Shown one piece after another: positions 25,141 to 38,060 of a stretch of DNA of 64,000 nucleotides (position 1 is its first letter; the number at the start of each line of letters is the position of its first letter). The notes under the pieces were generated by a model, which saw only the letters and a list, made by a program, of their open reading frames with translations, searched no databases and was not told the origin of the DNA. This stretch comes from Casuarius casuarius (Eukaryota; Chordata; Aves; Casuariiformes; Casuariidae). The translations under genes and the position numbers were made by a program. Location of the stretch: assembly GCA_003342895.1 (NCBI GenBank), contig PTFA01000032.1:6015547-6079546 (forward strand). The letters run 5' to 3'.

Positions 25141-26834
25141 ATGAGCCATTAAGATTCACAGGAGATCGGTGCTTCCCCTGTCTAAGAAACTGCAAAGATC
25201 CTTCTGCGCGAGCCTGCGCTGACCCAGTCTAGCCTTACAACGCTGTGGATATTTGCACAAATTATCCACAATCCAGTGAACCCCAAATCATTAATGTCAA
25301 GGGCTGAAAAATCATGAGAATGGGTTAAAAATCAGGAAATTTAACCGAGTGCGTGCCTGGAATTCTGGACTATGCATTTGAGTTTGGGGATTTTACCCTC
25401 CCAGGACTTCCCTGTAATCACAAAAGCTAATACTAGTTTGTTTTTTTTCCTAAAGAAGGCTGAGAATTTGATGCACTACTCATTTGAGGTGCTCAGGCTG
25501 AAAAAAAAGCACTAAATATTGTGACACTTGTGATCAAATTGTGAAACACTGTGAAACCTAATTTACCCAAATGAAATGGGGGACACAAAATTAATTCAGA
25601 TAAATGAGGTTTTTCAATAAGCAAGGGACTATTTAGTGCTTTTAATATATATCATGGGACACAACCTCATTACAGATCAGGAGTGTTGTGCTGCAAGTTG
25701 GTGTCAGAGTGGAAGTGACACTGCCACAACAAATAAACCCAAAAATATCCTACTCCCCGATCACTTATTTTGTGTTTCCATACGCGCGCTACACGAGCCT
25801 GAAGAATAATTAACACTGCTGAGAAGAAGCAGCAACAGTGGATGAGTCTCACTACAGCAGACCTCTCATCATAGCAGAAATACAAATGTACTAGTTATTG
25901 TAACCGTGTTATGTTAAGTAGACCTTTGCCCCACATTATTATAAGTTAGAGGAGAGAAAGGGGAAAAGGAAGATGATAGGAACATTCTTGACGATATTTT
26001 ATTTATCCACAAATACTGCTGCCACAGTTTAAGAGTAAGCAGAAGAGTGGAGGGAGACCCAGAAAGTATTTGTGGACCCTGGCTTTATTCACATTTATTC
26101 AGGGAAAAGAAGACTGCCAGTGAAGACAGCCATCCCTTTTACAGAGCAATTCCAGACATTATTACCTGCAAAAAAAATCTAAAATATTTTTACAGCTATC
26201 ATGTGGAATCATAAAGATGCTGTGGGCATCTGACATTTTTAATTTCCTGACTTCATGACAGTTTGTCTAAGATCAGAACAGATTCATCCAAGCCACCTTT
26301 AAATAAAAATTTAAATATTGTATACCCTGATTATATAACAAAGATCAGCTCCACATGATTTTGTTTTCAACAGCATTAACCTCCTTACACTATTAAAAAA
26401 TACAAGTATTTATCAACAGAATTTTTTTAAGTGTACAGGTAACTTGCCTCGTCTCTTCTCTTTGAAAGCCTGAGGGCCATCATCCTGAATCCCTGACACT
26501 GTTTAAGCATCTCCATCAGAAACCTTGCAGGCTGTACATTTATGTACTTACTGACAGCGCCAGTCACGTTATGCTTACTTGTCAGCCTTTCTCCAAACAG
26601 AGTGGGGAAAACAAGTATCCAAGGAGTAAAGATGTGAAGTAGCTAGAATATATCCCTCAGCCCCTTCAGCTGCCTCCTTCACCTCACTCAAGTAGCAACT
26701 TTTAATTTATTAAACTTGGAGGTGAGTGAAAGCATTTAACACTAGGCAGGATTTGAACAACAAAAAGTAAGGTCAAGGAGAAGTATTACCCCCTCTAGTC
26801 ATATTTGGAAAAACTGGGGCATTTTAGAAGTCAA

Positions 26835-26864
26835 AAAAAAAGAAAAAAGAAAAAAAGAAAGCAC
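26835..26864 (+). repeat. A-rich (AAAAAG)n tract
   Basis: Runs of A separated by single G; low complexity. Confidence 0.8.
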
Positions 26865-28411
26865 GATGAGGAGAGCAAGAGGGCAAACTCACCTGCTCTA
26901 CTGTCTAACAGACCCACAAGAGCCCCCTGTTAGATTTGGCAATGCATTTTGTCAAGAATGAATGATGCAGATTTTGATCCTGTGATACTTTAATAAATAA
27001 AAGAGACATATTTTGTTGATGTTCAGTTCTGTTTCACTGCTGGGGCAGTGAATATATGATAGGGCAAAGGAGAAGAAAAAATGCTGTGTTAAGCATTTGA
27101 AAATTATATGGCAGAAAAGGTGGACTGCCTCTGTAGTTCAGCCAGGTACCAGAAGCCAAAGATCAGAACTGAAAATAATAGTTGGCGAAGAATACCAGCA
27201 GAGCAGCAAACAAACTGAGGGGAGGCAAGAGAAAGGAGAGCCATACTGGGTAGCCAATCTACCAACACCTTTCTTTTTCCAAAATTTTATTTTTGCAACT
27301 GACACATTCTTCCTCTCCCAAAACAGATAAAATAAAAACAAGGTGGCTGTGAAGAAAAAAAAAAAACTGGAAGTGAGCTATAGCAAACAGAAACTTGGCC
27401 AACATGCCAAAACATCAGCATTACTGAGAAAATTAACCACGCCAAGGTCTCAGTAAAAAGCGGCAATAGCAGGAAAATTCCAAATTAAAGTCGTTGCTTT
27501 GTCCTTAGCTCGCTATGTTGATATTACATCATGGACAGTATGCTGTCATTGAATCACATGTTCCTCTGTGCTCACGTCAAAACTCTGTCACATCAGGGTA
27601 AGTCAAATACCTGCAAAATAACAGTTAGCTTTCACCTTTAATTCCATGAAAGGCCCGCAAGAAAGAGATGCACATTGCATTGCAAGGTTTGCAGTGATGT
27701 CTCTTCCCAGAGTACAAAACAAACCAATGCTGCAAGGTAAGAGTTTGCCTACCGTCCTGCATGTGTGTTTCCATTTGTGTTAGAGAAACAGGAGGAAGAC
27801 AGAAAACACTGCAAATATAATGGTTTCAAACAAGAGGGATATATAATAAGATGCAACTCTTACAGCGCTCGTGCCATAAATAACAAATGTCACTTCTTAG
27901 GGCTGCCTGATAATTTTACCTCTTTTAATAAAAAGAATGCACAGGGGAGTGAACTGAGTTCAGCAGCATGACCCCCTGTTTACAGCAGTGGAGGATATGG
28001 TCTTTCATGATGGCTAACTTACTCTATGTGTTTTGTAATGTGCTTTTTAAGCTACAACGTGAATGAAATATTCAAGGACGGCCTGATTCCTGAACCCCTG
28101 GGACTGCCAGTGGAAGCTGGGTGCTCACCTGCTTTATCATAGTATTAAAAAAATCCCTCTCTGCTGTGGAATTGCCTGGAGTTTAACATCCCCCCACCCC
28201 CCATACACGGCATTCTCCCAAGCCCCCTCACTGCTTTCACCCAAATATAAATAAAAAGTAAGATCTGCTTCACTACATTTGCTTGCATTAATTGATGTTA
28301 AAAAAGTCTGTTAAAAATAAAGCCCAGCAGTGACATTTTTCTTTGCTAAAGCACGATAGCAGCACATTACAAACATTACAAAAACGTCCCCTGGTAGGAT
28401 TGTGAAGTTCC

Positions 28412-28412
28412 N
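28412..28412. other. Ambiguous base (N)
   Basis: The only N in the window, inside intron sequence (TTCCNCTCTGG). An unresolved base call with no effect on any gene. Confidence 0.99.
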
Positions 28413-28449
28413 CTCTGGCAGTAAAATGCATCTACTGTATGTTCTCTGA

Positions 28450-28472
28450 TTTATTTATTTATTTATTTATTC
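28450..28472 (+). repeat. (TTTA)n microsatellite
   Basis: About five to six perfect TTTA units. Confidence 0.9.
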
Positions 28473-29732
28473 TTTAATGTAGGATGTGTCACAAATGCAG
28501 ATAAAGCTCCCAGATCAGCAGCTGGGTTGCAATACTGAACGGGAGAAATGGATGGGCACCATGTATTTTTAGCATTCCTTTTTACCCCCGTCAAATGAGT
28601 GATCCCATTTCCTGGTGATAATGACGCTCGCAATCATTCAATCTCATTTTGACATTTCCCTGCGGTTGCACCTCTCTTGCTTTTGCCAGGAGTTGGGTGG
28701 CTCTAAAAGACGAGGCTCTTTGTGCCCAGAAGTCCTTTTGACATTTTAAAACAATACAATCGTCAGCCTGCTCCTCTCCTGAGATACACCCAGAGCACTA
28801 AAAAAACTAAAGAACCGTGGGACCCAGCTCACACACCCAACCCCTTCTCCAAGAAATCTCTCCCTGTACCAGCTGAGGTAAAGGTTTCTGGAAAAACAGT
28901 TTCAAGCCAAGTAAAAGACTGCATTGCCTTCAGGGAAGGTGAGCACAGATGCTAAATTAGGCCTGGCAGGGTTGCAAAAGTGAGGATAAATAGAAACAAA
29001 AGGGTCAATTGTTTTCATGTCCTGAGTATTGCCTACCAGGATAAATATAGTCTCCCCTCTTTTGCTTGTCTCCTTACTTAGGGTTTTGTAAGATGTCCTT
29101 AGTATCTGCAGGATCGAGTCCCAAATCCTGCTGATTTTATAAGCTTTGCCAAATCCTAAATCCCCATCACTGGAATCTTCTTAGAAATCTATTTCTCTAG
29201 ACCATTTGAAGATGTCTGAGAGCAAAAGAGATGCGGGCAGGTAAGTGGCTCTGTGGCTGTATTCTCTCCGAGTTTGAAAGAATGAGAAGAGGAGCAGAAC
29301 ATACTGTCATTTGCCCTTCTTTTCTGTTCCTGGCATTTCACACCATATGCCATAAGGGCGGGCCCGGCCCAGAGAACCTCTCAGAAAAGCCAGAAAAGAA
29401 TGTAACCAGGAACACAGAATAACACAGACATATTTGTGATTTTTTTTTCCAAACAAACAACTAATCACTCCAGGCAACATGGTACGATTTAAATTTTGAA
29501 GAAAACATAAAGCTGGACAAGGTGGAGCTGTGCAGGGGTCCTGACAGCATTCCTCCAAAGCACAAGAGCTTGATGATAAAAGGTTACAGGAAATTGCATG
29601 CAACTCCAGAAATAGGTGTTCAAAGTATGAGCACTGGAAGGGCACAGGGGCAGGGCCAGGATTCTCAAAAAGTGAGCATAGGCAGGGCTGGATAGAAAGC
29701 TTTGAAAATGATCACAAGAAAAAGGCAAGAGT

Positions 29733-29752
29733 ACTATAAGTAACTATAAGTA
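29733..29752 (+). repeat. 10-bp tandem duplication
   Basis: ACTATAAGTA occurs twice in direct succession. Confidence 0.9.
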
Positions 29753-32592
29753 AACTACATAAATCAGTATCCAAAAACTTAGCTTGGTGGTTGCATTTGT
29801 CTAGTCTGAGGAAGAGCAACACAGTCAAAGTGAAATATAATTTGGCTCCTAATAAGAGAATTGGCTGTAGAGGTGGAAAGAAATGGGAGAGATCTTTGAG
29901 ATGGTGAGAAGGAAAAAGCAGTAGGATTTAAGAGACTGGAATGTGCGGATTAATGGAGCAAAAAGGAGCCAAATATAACAGTGGAAAAATACTGAGAGAA
30001 TATCACTGACAGGTGTCTGCTAGTTATAATTATATGACTCTTCTAATGTCAGTGTTATATTAGACTCTATCTAAACACGGATATTATTCCTGTCTTTGAA
30101 GCCCCTAATCAGAAGAGAAGAAGTACTTCCTGTTTTTTGCAGGACTTACTTACAATCAAGCAATGAATAAACTGTATTGGACAAAGAGAATATGGAAGAT
30201 GCAGCAACATGGCTTCACGCCTATCAATAAAACATAGGTGCATATGCATTTGAAATTGTGTATAGAAATGATGCTTGAACCACTCCTTTAAGCAGGATTA
30301 CTCCCTAAATCTTGATTTATTCCTTAACATAGCCGGAGTAGGTCTCCAACATGCATTTGTATAAGGAGGAATAGGCATTTTTTCCCCTGATCTAAGCCAG
30401 ATGGGCTGCAGAGGAGAAGGGAAGATGTTTCTACAAGAAGGTGGCGAATACCTTATTCAAAGGAGACTACATGTAGTCTGCCTGATTGCTGTTTTATACC
30501 AACAAAATAACTACAGCTACAACTAGCTACAATTAGGTGCTTAGTAATGTGTTAACAGGTAGCTAGACAAGCAAAAAGGAAATCCAGTAAAGCCAAGCTG
30601 AACTTTGATCTTCAGCCTATCTTTACACAGCAGCACCAAGGGACTTTTTTTTTCTTAGCAGCTTTCACACTGATGCTATCATAACAATTAGTGCTTTTGA
30701 GACACACTGGTGAGATTGACAGCTGGCTGATGACACAGCATAGGCTGGAGACTGCCATTAGATCATCACTATTGACAGGTTATCCACTTGCTCCTCCCTA
30801 CTGAAAAGTTACCCTGCCTTTTGGCTGAAGTATTTGCAACTTATTCTTGAAATAGGCTTTAAAACAAGCATATTTCACGATTTTATGCCTTAACTGATAA
30901 CACAGCTGTCCGCAAAGTGTCTTTCAAAAGGGGCAATACTGATACTTCAATATCATTGTTACAGGCACCTTGCAAATGTTTTAAGCCAGATTTGCTCAGA
31001 AGTGTATGGAAAAAAAATTGCTTGAATAGGATTTTCATTAATCCTTTTAACTGCAGTGTAAACTGTGGAACAGTGAGTGCATGCAGACATGCGCATATGT
31101 ATTTGTTCCTATGTTAAATCTACAAATCCAAACAAAGGAACAGGGAGCTATTGTAAAAACCAGTAGATGAAATGGCTATGCACGGAAAAGAAACTGTAGT
31201 ATAGTAAGAGTGTCCCAGATGAGCAGAAGGAGAAGATGAACACAAGTTAGCAAAAGATTAAAAACAAGCAAACAATTCTACATGAACTGGAAAGGAAGCA
31301 AGACTTGCTTTCTACAGATTTGTGTTTCCCAGCTGACTGACTCTGTGTCCAAGAAGATAAATGCAGAAGGTCTCTCCCAGGTCCTATTTTTTCTGTTCTC
31401 CTCTACAGATTCTGTAATGTGCAGAAAGGGTTGAAGCTTTTCCTTCTTTGGGAATGCTATATAGATTTCTCTCCTCCACTCAACTGCCTTCTCACAAAAT
31501 GAGTAGAAACACAGTTCTCTTTGAGCCATCTCTCTTCCCTTCCAGTGGGGAGGCCTCATGTCCAGACAGACATGAATGTTGGTCATGCAGCTGCATAAGC
31601 GTTGCACCCTCAAGAAATAGGGCTTCATACATATGCTGAGCTTTCTGGCTTATCAGCAACACAAACAACAGCACTTTAATATACATAATTTAGTCACCTA
31701 TCACTTTGGGTGAGGCATGGGGAAGGGAAATTTTGGACTCTCCCAGATGCCCCAGGACTTTCAGGCTATTGCCACGCACTAGACGTCCCACCCAGTGCAG
31801 AGCAGCCTGGCCAGTTCCAGGTGACCCCAGCACTCCTCCTCATGGCTCACTTCTGGGTACAATATAAAAAAAGACAGAGCATATTCTTCATGGTCAGCCT
31901 GGCTGGCACCCTGTGCGCTTAACCACCGTATGACTTGGGATCTCATGTAACTGCTGGAAGGCCTGCTTGTAATTAGTTATTTACCGAATTAGTGAAGTGT
32001 CCTTTTCTTTCTAAAGTGAGCATTTAGAGTACCTTTGCAAACAATTTGGGGCAAAGACTGTATTTGCATGTGCTTCTGTACATCACTGTGTGGTATCGTG
32101 GTGCTGTTACATCATTCAACACAAAGTTTATCTCAGCTAGTAAATTCCCTGAATGCTGGTCTGGTTCTCCCCACTCATACAATAGAGGAAGCCAAATCAA
32201 GAGATTCCTCCTACATGTTCCAGAGTGCCTTAAAACCACACTAAATTCCAGAGGTGCTGATGGGTACCCAGCATCTCACATGTGCCATGCTGAATGAGGC
32301 CATCACAGCTGTCTTTTGATTGCCACTCTTGCTTTCCAGCACTTCAGAATAGGGTTAAACCAGATGGTAGAGGTGTCTATGTTACATCAAAACACAAAAC
32401 GGACAAAAGCGTAAAGCAGCAAAACATTAAATCAAAATAGGCAGTAGATCCTGGCCTCTCCTAATAGCTATGGATGTGGGGCACTGTTTCATGATAATGC
32501 CTTGCTTGCCTTCTTTCAGTAAAATGAGACACTTCTTTCCTTGGGGAGTGGGCAGGGAGCTAGAAAAAGGCTTATCACTTTTTAAAGCATTA

Positions 32593-32628
32593 AAAATATA
32601 TATATCTCTATCTATATATGTAGATAAA
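32593..32628. repeat. AT-rich microsatellite
   Basis: (AT)n followed by CTCTATCTATATATG; low complexity. Confidence 0.8.
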
Positions 32629-33984
32629 GAATAGTCTAAGTCTTTCTAATTTGGAGAAATCATCTCATGGAGCATACTAGACAGTTGCTAGGGGCCTCTG
32701 ACTGAGGGCTCTTGGGTCTTCTCCATACCTTTGATCTGCATTATAAAATGTTAATGTCCACCACGTCAGGACTTGTTACATAAACATACCCTTTCTCTAA
32801 CTGCTCAGTCCTGCCCGCTGCAACTTCCATTCATATTACCCATTTATATTTAAATGCTGACTTGAACCTTATACCCAGAAGCACTGACATTTTTAAACAA
32901 GAGTAGCTAAACTAGGGTAAACTGCTAAATATAATTTATTGATGATAAAGAGCTTGGTTCAGATTAAATTTCAGCAATTTAATAATGAACACATTCATAT
33001 CCTGCATCCGGAATATGTATATGTATGTGTTTTCCCCTCCTCATTTAACTGGGAGAAGGGGGTCTCGGAATTTGTGATTTCCTGTTGATTAGATATGAAG
33101 CAACCACAAGCACATATTTTTGATATCTCTATTAACAGACTGTTCATGTCTAACTGCAAAACTTGGTTGCACTTCTCTCAACATCTTTGCCCAAGACAGA
33201 CCAGTAAACACAATTCCTCTCTCTATAATTAGCCTTTTCTCTAAGGGCCCTGAAGTAAGTCTGCATGCCGTAGATTTAATATCCAGTGCTATATCCATAT
33301 GTGCTGCCCTTGCCTGGTCCCAGAGCATATAAACTCCCCTATTAGCAGCCTTGACTGCTTAATTATGCAGATTTTTTTTGTACCCGCCTGCCTGTAAAAT
33401 TACTGTGTCTAACCTTTTTTTTCCCCTCCTCTTTGCACCATGCTGGCCATTCTAATGAAATCGGCATAGGGGAAAGGGCCTGATTTGCAGTTATGGAGGC
33501 TGGATTGCACTGGCAATCTGTCCTTAGTGGGAGTTAGAAAAGAAGTCAAATGCCTTCATCTGGTTCTACCCTCTCATCCCCAAGGTGACTGAGTTCACTT
33601 CCTGATGCTTCCCAAGTTTTCCTCGGGCTGTCCAATCAGCACATCCACCAGGGAGCCCAGCCTAGCTTGCAACAGTCTCTGTATCTAGTTACAGCCCCAC
33701 CAGGGACAGTCAACTATCCACCCCCAAGCCTTCAGATGAAAACCTTTTCTAACAAGGCCGCCCAGCGCCAATGAAATAACACACATCTGCATATCCACTG
33801 GGTCCCATGTTTCTTGTGCTCATGGATTATGTATCTTGCAGCCTCTAATAAAGAAATGCAGTTCTTTGTTTAATGTTTATCTTGTGCTTGTTAAGCAAAT
33901 GCTAATGTTGTATCAGAATGCTTTAGTGCTATTTGGGTTTTTGGTGATTTACTACAAGACAATCTGCTGTGAAGTAAATTTAGA

Positions 33985-34112
33985 GGGGAGGGGGAAGGAA
34001 AAAAAAATCATTCCAGCTGATAGAAGGAGCGAGAGAGAAAATGGTTTGACAGAGAAAGAGCAAGAGACAGAAAGACGGAGGGAGTGAGACTGGGAGAGAG
34101 AGCGCAACAGCT
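33985..34112 (+). repeat. GA-rich purine tract
   Basis: A block of GAGAGA, GAAAGA and GGGAGAGAG runs with very few pyrimidines. Confidence 0.7.
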
Positions 34113-34307
34113 CCCGGTATGACTTTCCTAACCCCCGGCTGATGTGCCCACTTTATCACTAGCTAGTCCGATACCTGGAGGTGCAGAATCAACCCAGTAC
34201 AATTTCCAAAAGGGATGAGATGATAACTTCCCCTTCAGTGATAAGGTAAACAGTGTCCTGAAGGGTAAACAAAAAATAAAAAAGCCCCTTTTGTTGTCTG
34301 CCTTTGT

Positions 34308-34392
34308 GCCCTGATGGTTAGCACTGTGCTGTGTTATTCACAGACCACAGGGAAGCCCTAGATTTAATTGTTCATGCCTGGCTCTGCTAGGA
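34308..34392 (+). mobile_element. Possible MIR-type SINE 5' relic
   Basis: GATGGTTAGCACTGTGCTGT, CCTAGATTTAATTGTTCATG and CCTGGCTCTGCTAGGAATGG resemble the MIR head ('GTGGTTAAGAGCAC...GGTTCAAATCCTGGCTCTGCCA'). Confidence 0.45.
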
Positions 34393-35734
34393 ATGGGCAA
34401 AAGAGAATATGAAGTATTCTGAGCCCCCTCCTCCAAATTATTTTTTCTTCCCTCCCCCCTTTGGGAGGGGGAGAGAGGAGATTTGGAAGCTGATGAACAA
34501 ACGAATGTCCTCTATTTACCCTTTGGCAAGACAGAATATAGATATCCACAATGCTAAGTGCTCCTGTCAGTCTCCTTTCAATTCCTTCAACCCGGTTTTG
34601 AAAGAAGATGCACGTTCTGGAGTTACATTTATTTTTCTTCTACAAATGAATCAGGGTCAATAAAATGCGGCTCTCCAAAAGCAGGAGACTCGAGCACTAA
34701 CTAGAAATGCAGCTGCCCACATACCCCCCTTTCATGCTACAACGTCCTTCCTAGCGACTACCCTTTGTCACAAAGATCAGTTGATTTTAAGGACTAAATG
34801 AAATAAGGTTACACTGAACCAAAATTTATCTCCAGGATCAAAGCAGAATTACAGCTTAAAAGAAAGGTCTTTGTGGACAAACAATTCTATACCTTCAGTG
34901 TGATAAAAGTATGAAAGATCCAGACAGATTTTGGTATGGAAGTGTCTTTTGGAACCACAAAAGTATCATGCAGTAGGGCAGTAAATAAATGTCCATACAC
35001 CTTGCACACACATGCACTTTGAACATATGAATATTCCATTCACTGGTGTATTTGTGTTCTCTTAGCATACATTTTACCTCGCCACCCAAGCATGTGATAG
35101 TAAGCAAATCCATCACGTCACTGCACCTATAGACATATATATTCTCTAATTGGTAGCACTCATTTTTAAGTCTTATATTGTTTATTCTGAAAGAGTAAAT
35201 TGGTGCTGGTGAAAATTTCTGGACTAAGAACATTGAGCACTGAAAGCCTTCAATACAGAAAATGGAAAATATGAGGAAAACATGAGTTTTTCTGCATTGT
35301 CATCATTTTAATTTGCCTTGATTTTCAGAAGATCATTTCAGTTAGTTAGATGGACTCCATTTTTTGTCCCGGTTCAATCTCTAGTTTATCTGCTGAAATT
35401 GCTGATCAGTATACCTCTTTGTAAACAGCAGAAGGGTGTTTCTGTGCTATTCACAAGGAGCTGAATTCTCATTTTGAACATAATATCTACTATCATCAAA
35501 TAGATTCATGTAAGATCATATCTGAACAATTAATATGAAGGGGATGGTTCTGTCTCCCATTAGCTAGCTCAGCCAGCTAACAGCTAAGAAAACAAACTTC
35601 CTGTGTTTTTCTTGCACTGCCTTCTCCCTTCCTGTTTTCATTCAACCAAACTGAGTAAATTTTCATCCTAAGCTGTCTACTTCATTTTTTTGTGCTTGGT
35701 GTATTATTATTTAAAGCCATCGTGAGCTCCACAC

Positions 35735-35990
35735 ACGGCTAATGCTCCATTTATTACTAGATACAATTCAAGGTCCTGACTGTAATCTTTTAAAGCCCCT
35801 AATGACCTAGAGTTGGACTACATTTGAGACTTTCTCTCCACTTACAGTCCGCCAAGAAAATTGAGCTCAACAGGAACACTAAACCTGACAGTGTTCCCAT
35901 TTAAATCCTCTAGAGCAAGGGAGTTTCTCCACAAGCCGACTGTAGAACTCTGTATCCGACCTGCTGGCTTCAGCCGCCCCTACACAACCG
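35735..35990 (+). mobile_element. L2-clade LINE reverse-transcriptase C-terminal relic
   Basis: Between CTCCATTTATTACTAG and AGTCCGCCAAG the sequence follows the L2/CR1-clade ORF2 tail. One frame reads IQFKVLTVIF, corresponding to the usual (V/I)QFKVL-LIFKAL-NGLGP segment; then frameshifts follow, with HLRLSLHLQSAKK matching the YLRDRLSLY-PSR segment. Several stops and shifts make it dead. The boundaries are approximate and the family is assigned from memory of the motif. Confidence 0.6.
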
Positions 35991-36654
35991 CATCCTCATG
36001 AACTGGCTGCATGGGAACCCTGTCAGAGACTTCATTTCCCTCCTGCAGTCTCCATCAAAGCTACCTTTGGTAATCACTACAGCTGAGAACACTGCTCAGC
36101 ATAAATTAAGAAAGAGGCTCAAGGACACAGTGAGTCCGTGATATGTATGCTTGGCCTTAAATATAGGAAATCTTCAACCTCCAGCCTGTGTTTGATAGAG
36201 AATGTCCATTATATATATGAGGCTTGACCGAGTGACTAGTATTTGTGTACAGGTCACCTTACTGCAGTGTTGAAGTCATCCTCACTAACCATTGTGTGTT
36301 ATTCCCATTTCCACACCAATGGATTCTTATTAGACATCACTAATGCAAGTGTCCCTGATAGCTTGTGGTTCAACTTGTATAGATAGCTATGCTTTTAATC
36401 TTTTCTATGTGGTAGTGCTGGACACAGAGGAAGAACCGTGTCTTTGTTACGTGCCAACAATCCCTTCTTTCTTTGAGGATCTGAGGGTGGGACAGACATT
36501 TCATATCAGCATTTATTTAAAAGGTATGTGCTAAAAGTCAAAATGGACTGCTAGGGATCTAAGCAGGAACACTGGCGTAGGTATCAAGCCATATGAGTAA
36601 TGAAGCTATATCCTAGATACCCCTAAACTCTTGCTCATCTATTTTGTCTTGACA

Positions 36655-36775
36655 GATCGTATCATAGAATAATTGAAAACAGAGTTGGAAGGGACCTTAA
36701 AAGGTCACCTAGAGCATCCCCCTGCCTTAAGGCAGGATCAGCTATGCTGTATGACTTAGATGACCTCAAACTAAC
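36655..36775 (-). mobile_element. CR1 LINE 3'-end relic, antisense
   Basis: The plus strand reads ATCATAGAATAATTG, then GTTGGAAGGGACCTTAAAAG and GTCACCTAGAGCATCCCCCTG, the reverse complement of the conserved CR1 3' tail with its ATTCTATG-type terminal repeat. The copy is 5'-truncated, as most CR1 insertions are, and has few changes, so it is among the younger repeats here. CR1 is the main LINE family of birds, crocodilians and turtles. Confidence 0.85.
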
Positions 36776-37914
36776 GAAGGAGAAAGGATGATAGCTAAAA
36801 TGCCAGTGGATTAAGCCCAGTTCTGAATGTATTGATTACAGGGAAAAGAGCATTTGAAATCTGCTGTAACTGTGCAAGAGTCAAAGAAAACAGGTGGTTA
36901 ACAAGCTGGTTAGTCCAGGTTGTTTGCTTCAGGTGATGGAGTCAAGTGTTTCTGACTGTGAAGAATTATTTTCAGGATCTAGTCAGATCCAGATAGGTTT
37001 CTTGTGGCTGTGCATGCTCTAACAGAGATATAGGAGTGTTTGATAACTACCTGTCAGAGTCAATTTGCAAGAGTCACCATGAAGTTTTGAATAACAGTCT
37101 TGAAGAATAATGAGTCTTTTCTGCTTGAATTTCAGCCTGTGACATTTCTTGAATTTCTGGAAGTGACAGGACATACAATAAAACCTCAAGAGTCAAATCA
37201 CAGTCTCTCCTACATACAATACAATTGCTCTGTCAATGTAAAATATAAGTGACCTAAAAGTGACTGAGGATGTGGATTTTTGCTCCAAAAGTTGCCCCTT
37301 ATGCCCTTTACCTTCAGTCCTGGGGTACTTTTGGGGGAGGATCAATAGGGTGATTTTTTCCTCCCCAAAAGATCATGAAGATCTTCACTGCAAGGTTCTG
37401 CTTTGTCATCAGTGTTGTAAATGTCTAAAGGGCACCATGAGACACCTGAGAACGGCAACATGAACAGCACCATATTCAGCTACCATGGTACACACACTTT
37501 TGACCTCCATCCCTTCTGATCTCGACTGGGACAGTATCTCACCCATGCACCTTATAGTTATGGATGAGCAGGGGAGGAACATCTGCTTAAAGCACCACCC
37601 AAATAAACGATGATAGCTGCGCTCTTGGAAATAACATGGGGAAATATGTGGAAGTATATTGGCCACAGGATTATTAGGGCATATCTTCTAAGGCTGGTTA
37701 TTTGGAGAATAACTGTCTGGATCATTGGCTGTATTAGCTATTCAGCTAACAGTGGCTACTGAGAGCTCTTCTCAGTACTTGTGCTTAGCAGGAAGACTTA
37801 TATTTTCATGTGAGCTGATCAAGATCATATCTGCCTTTGCCTTTGGAGGTAGGATATTTGAACCTATTTGGGTTCCACTGTAGGACCACACAATAACTGC
37901 AGGCAGTGCAGACT

Positions 37915-38060
37915 ATAAACCTTGATGAACTGCGTTGGCTGTCTACTGACTTCTAGGTAAAATTTAGCTTGTTGGTTTTGAGCTACAAAGCCCTAGCTGG
38001 TTAGACCTGAGAGACAACATTTTTCTTCACAGAAAATATGACAACTGTAGTCAGAAATGC
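37915..38060 (+). mobile_element. L2-clade LINE reverse-transcriptase C-terminal relic, second copy
   Basis: One frame gives ELRWLSTDF-stop-VKFSLLVLSYKALAG, a clear counterpart of the LHWLPV-FRVKFKLLVLTYKALNG segment near the end of L2-type ORF2, interrupted by stop codons. It covers the same part of the protein and lies in the same orientation as the relic 2.1 kb to the left, but the two differ too much to be a recent duplication. Decayed sequence may extend to about 38340. Confidence 0.65.

Larger units (their letters stand above)
25145..33980. other. Intron block with little recognisable content
   Basis: Unique A/T-rich sequence with the microsatellites entered above. 28590-28690 looks like a candidate conserved noncoding stretch. 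No exon, RNA gene or recent repeat was recognised. Confidence 0.5.
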
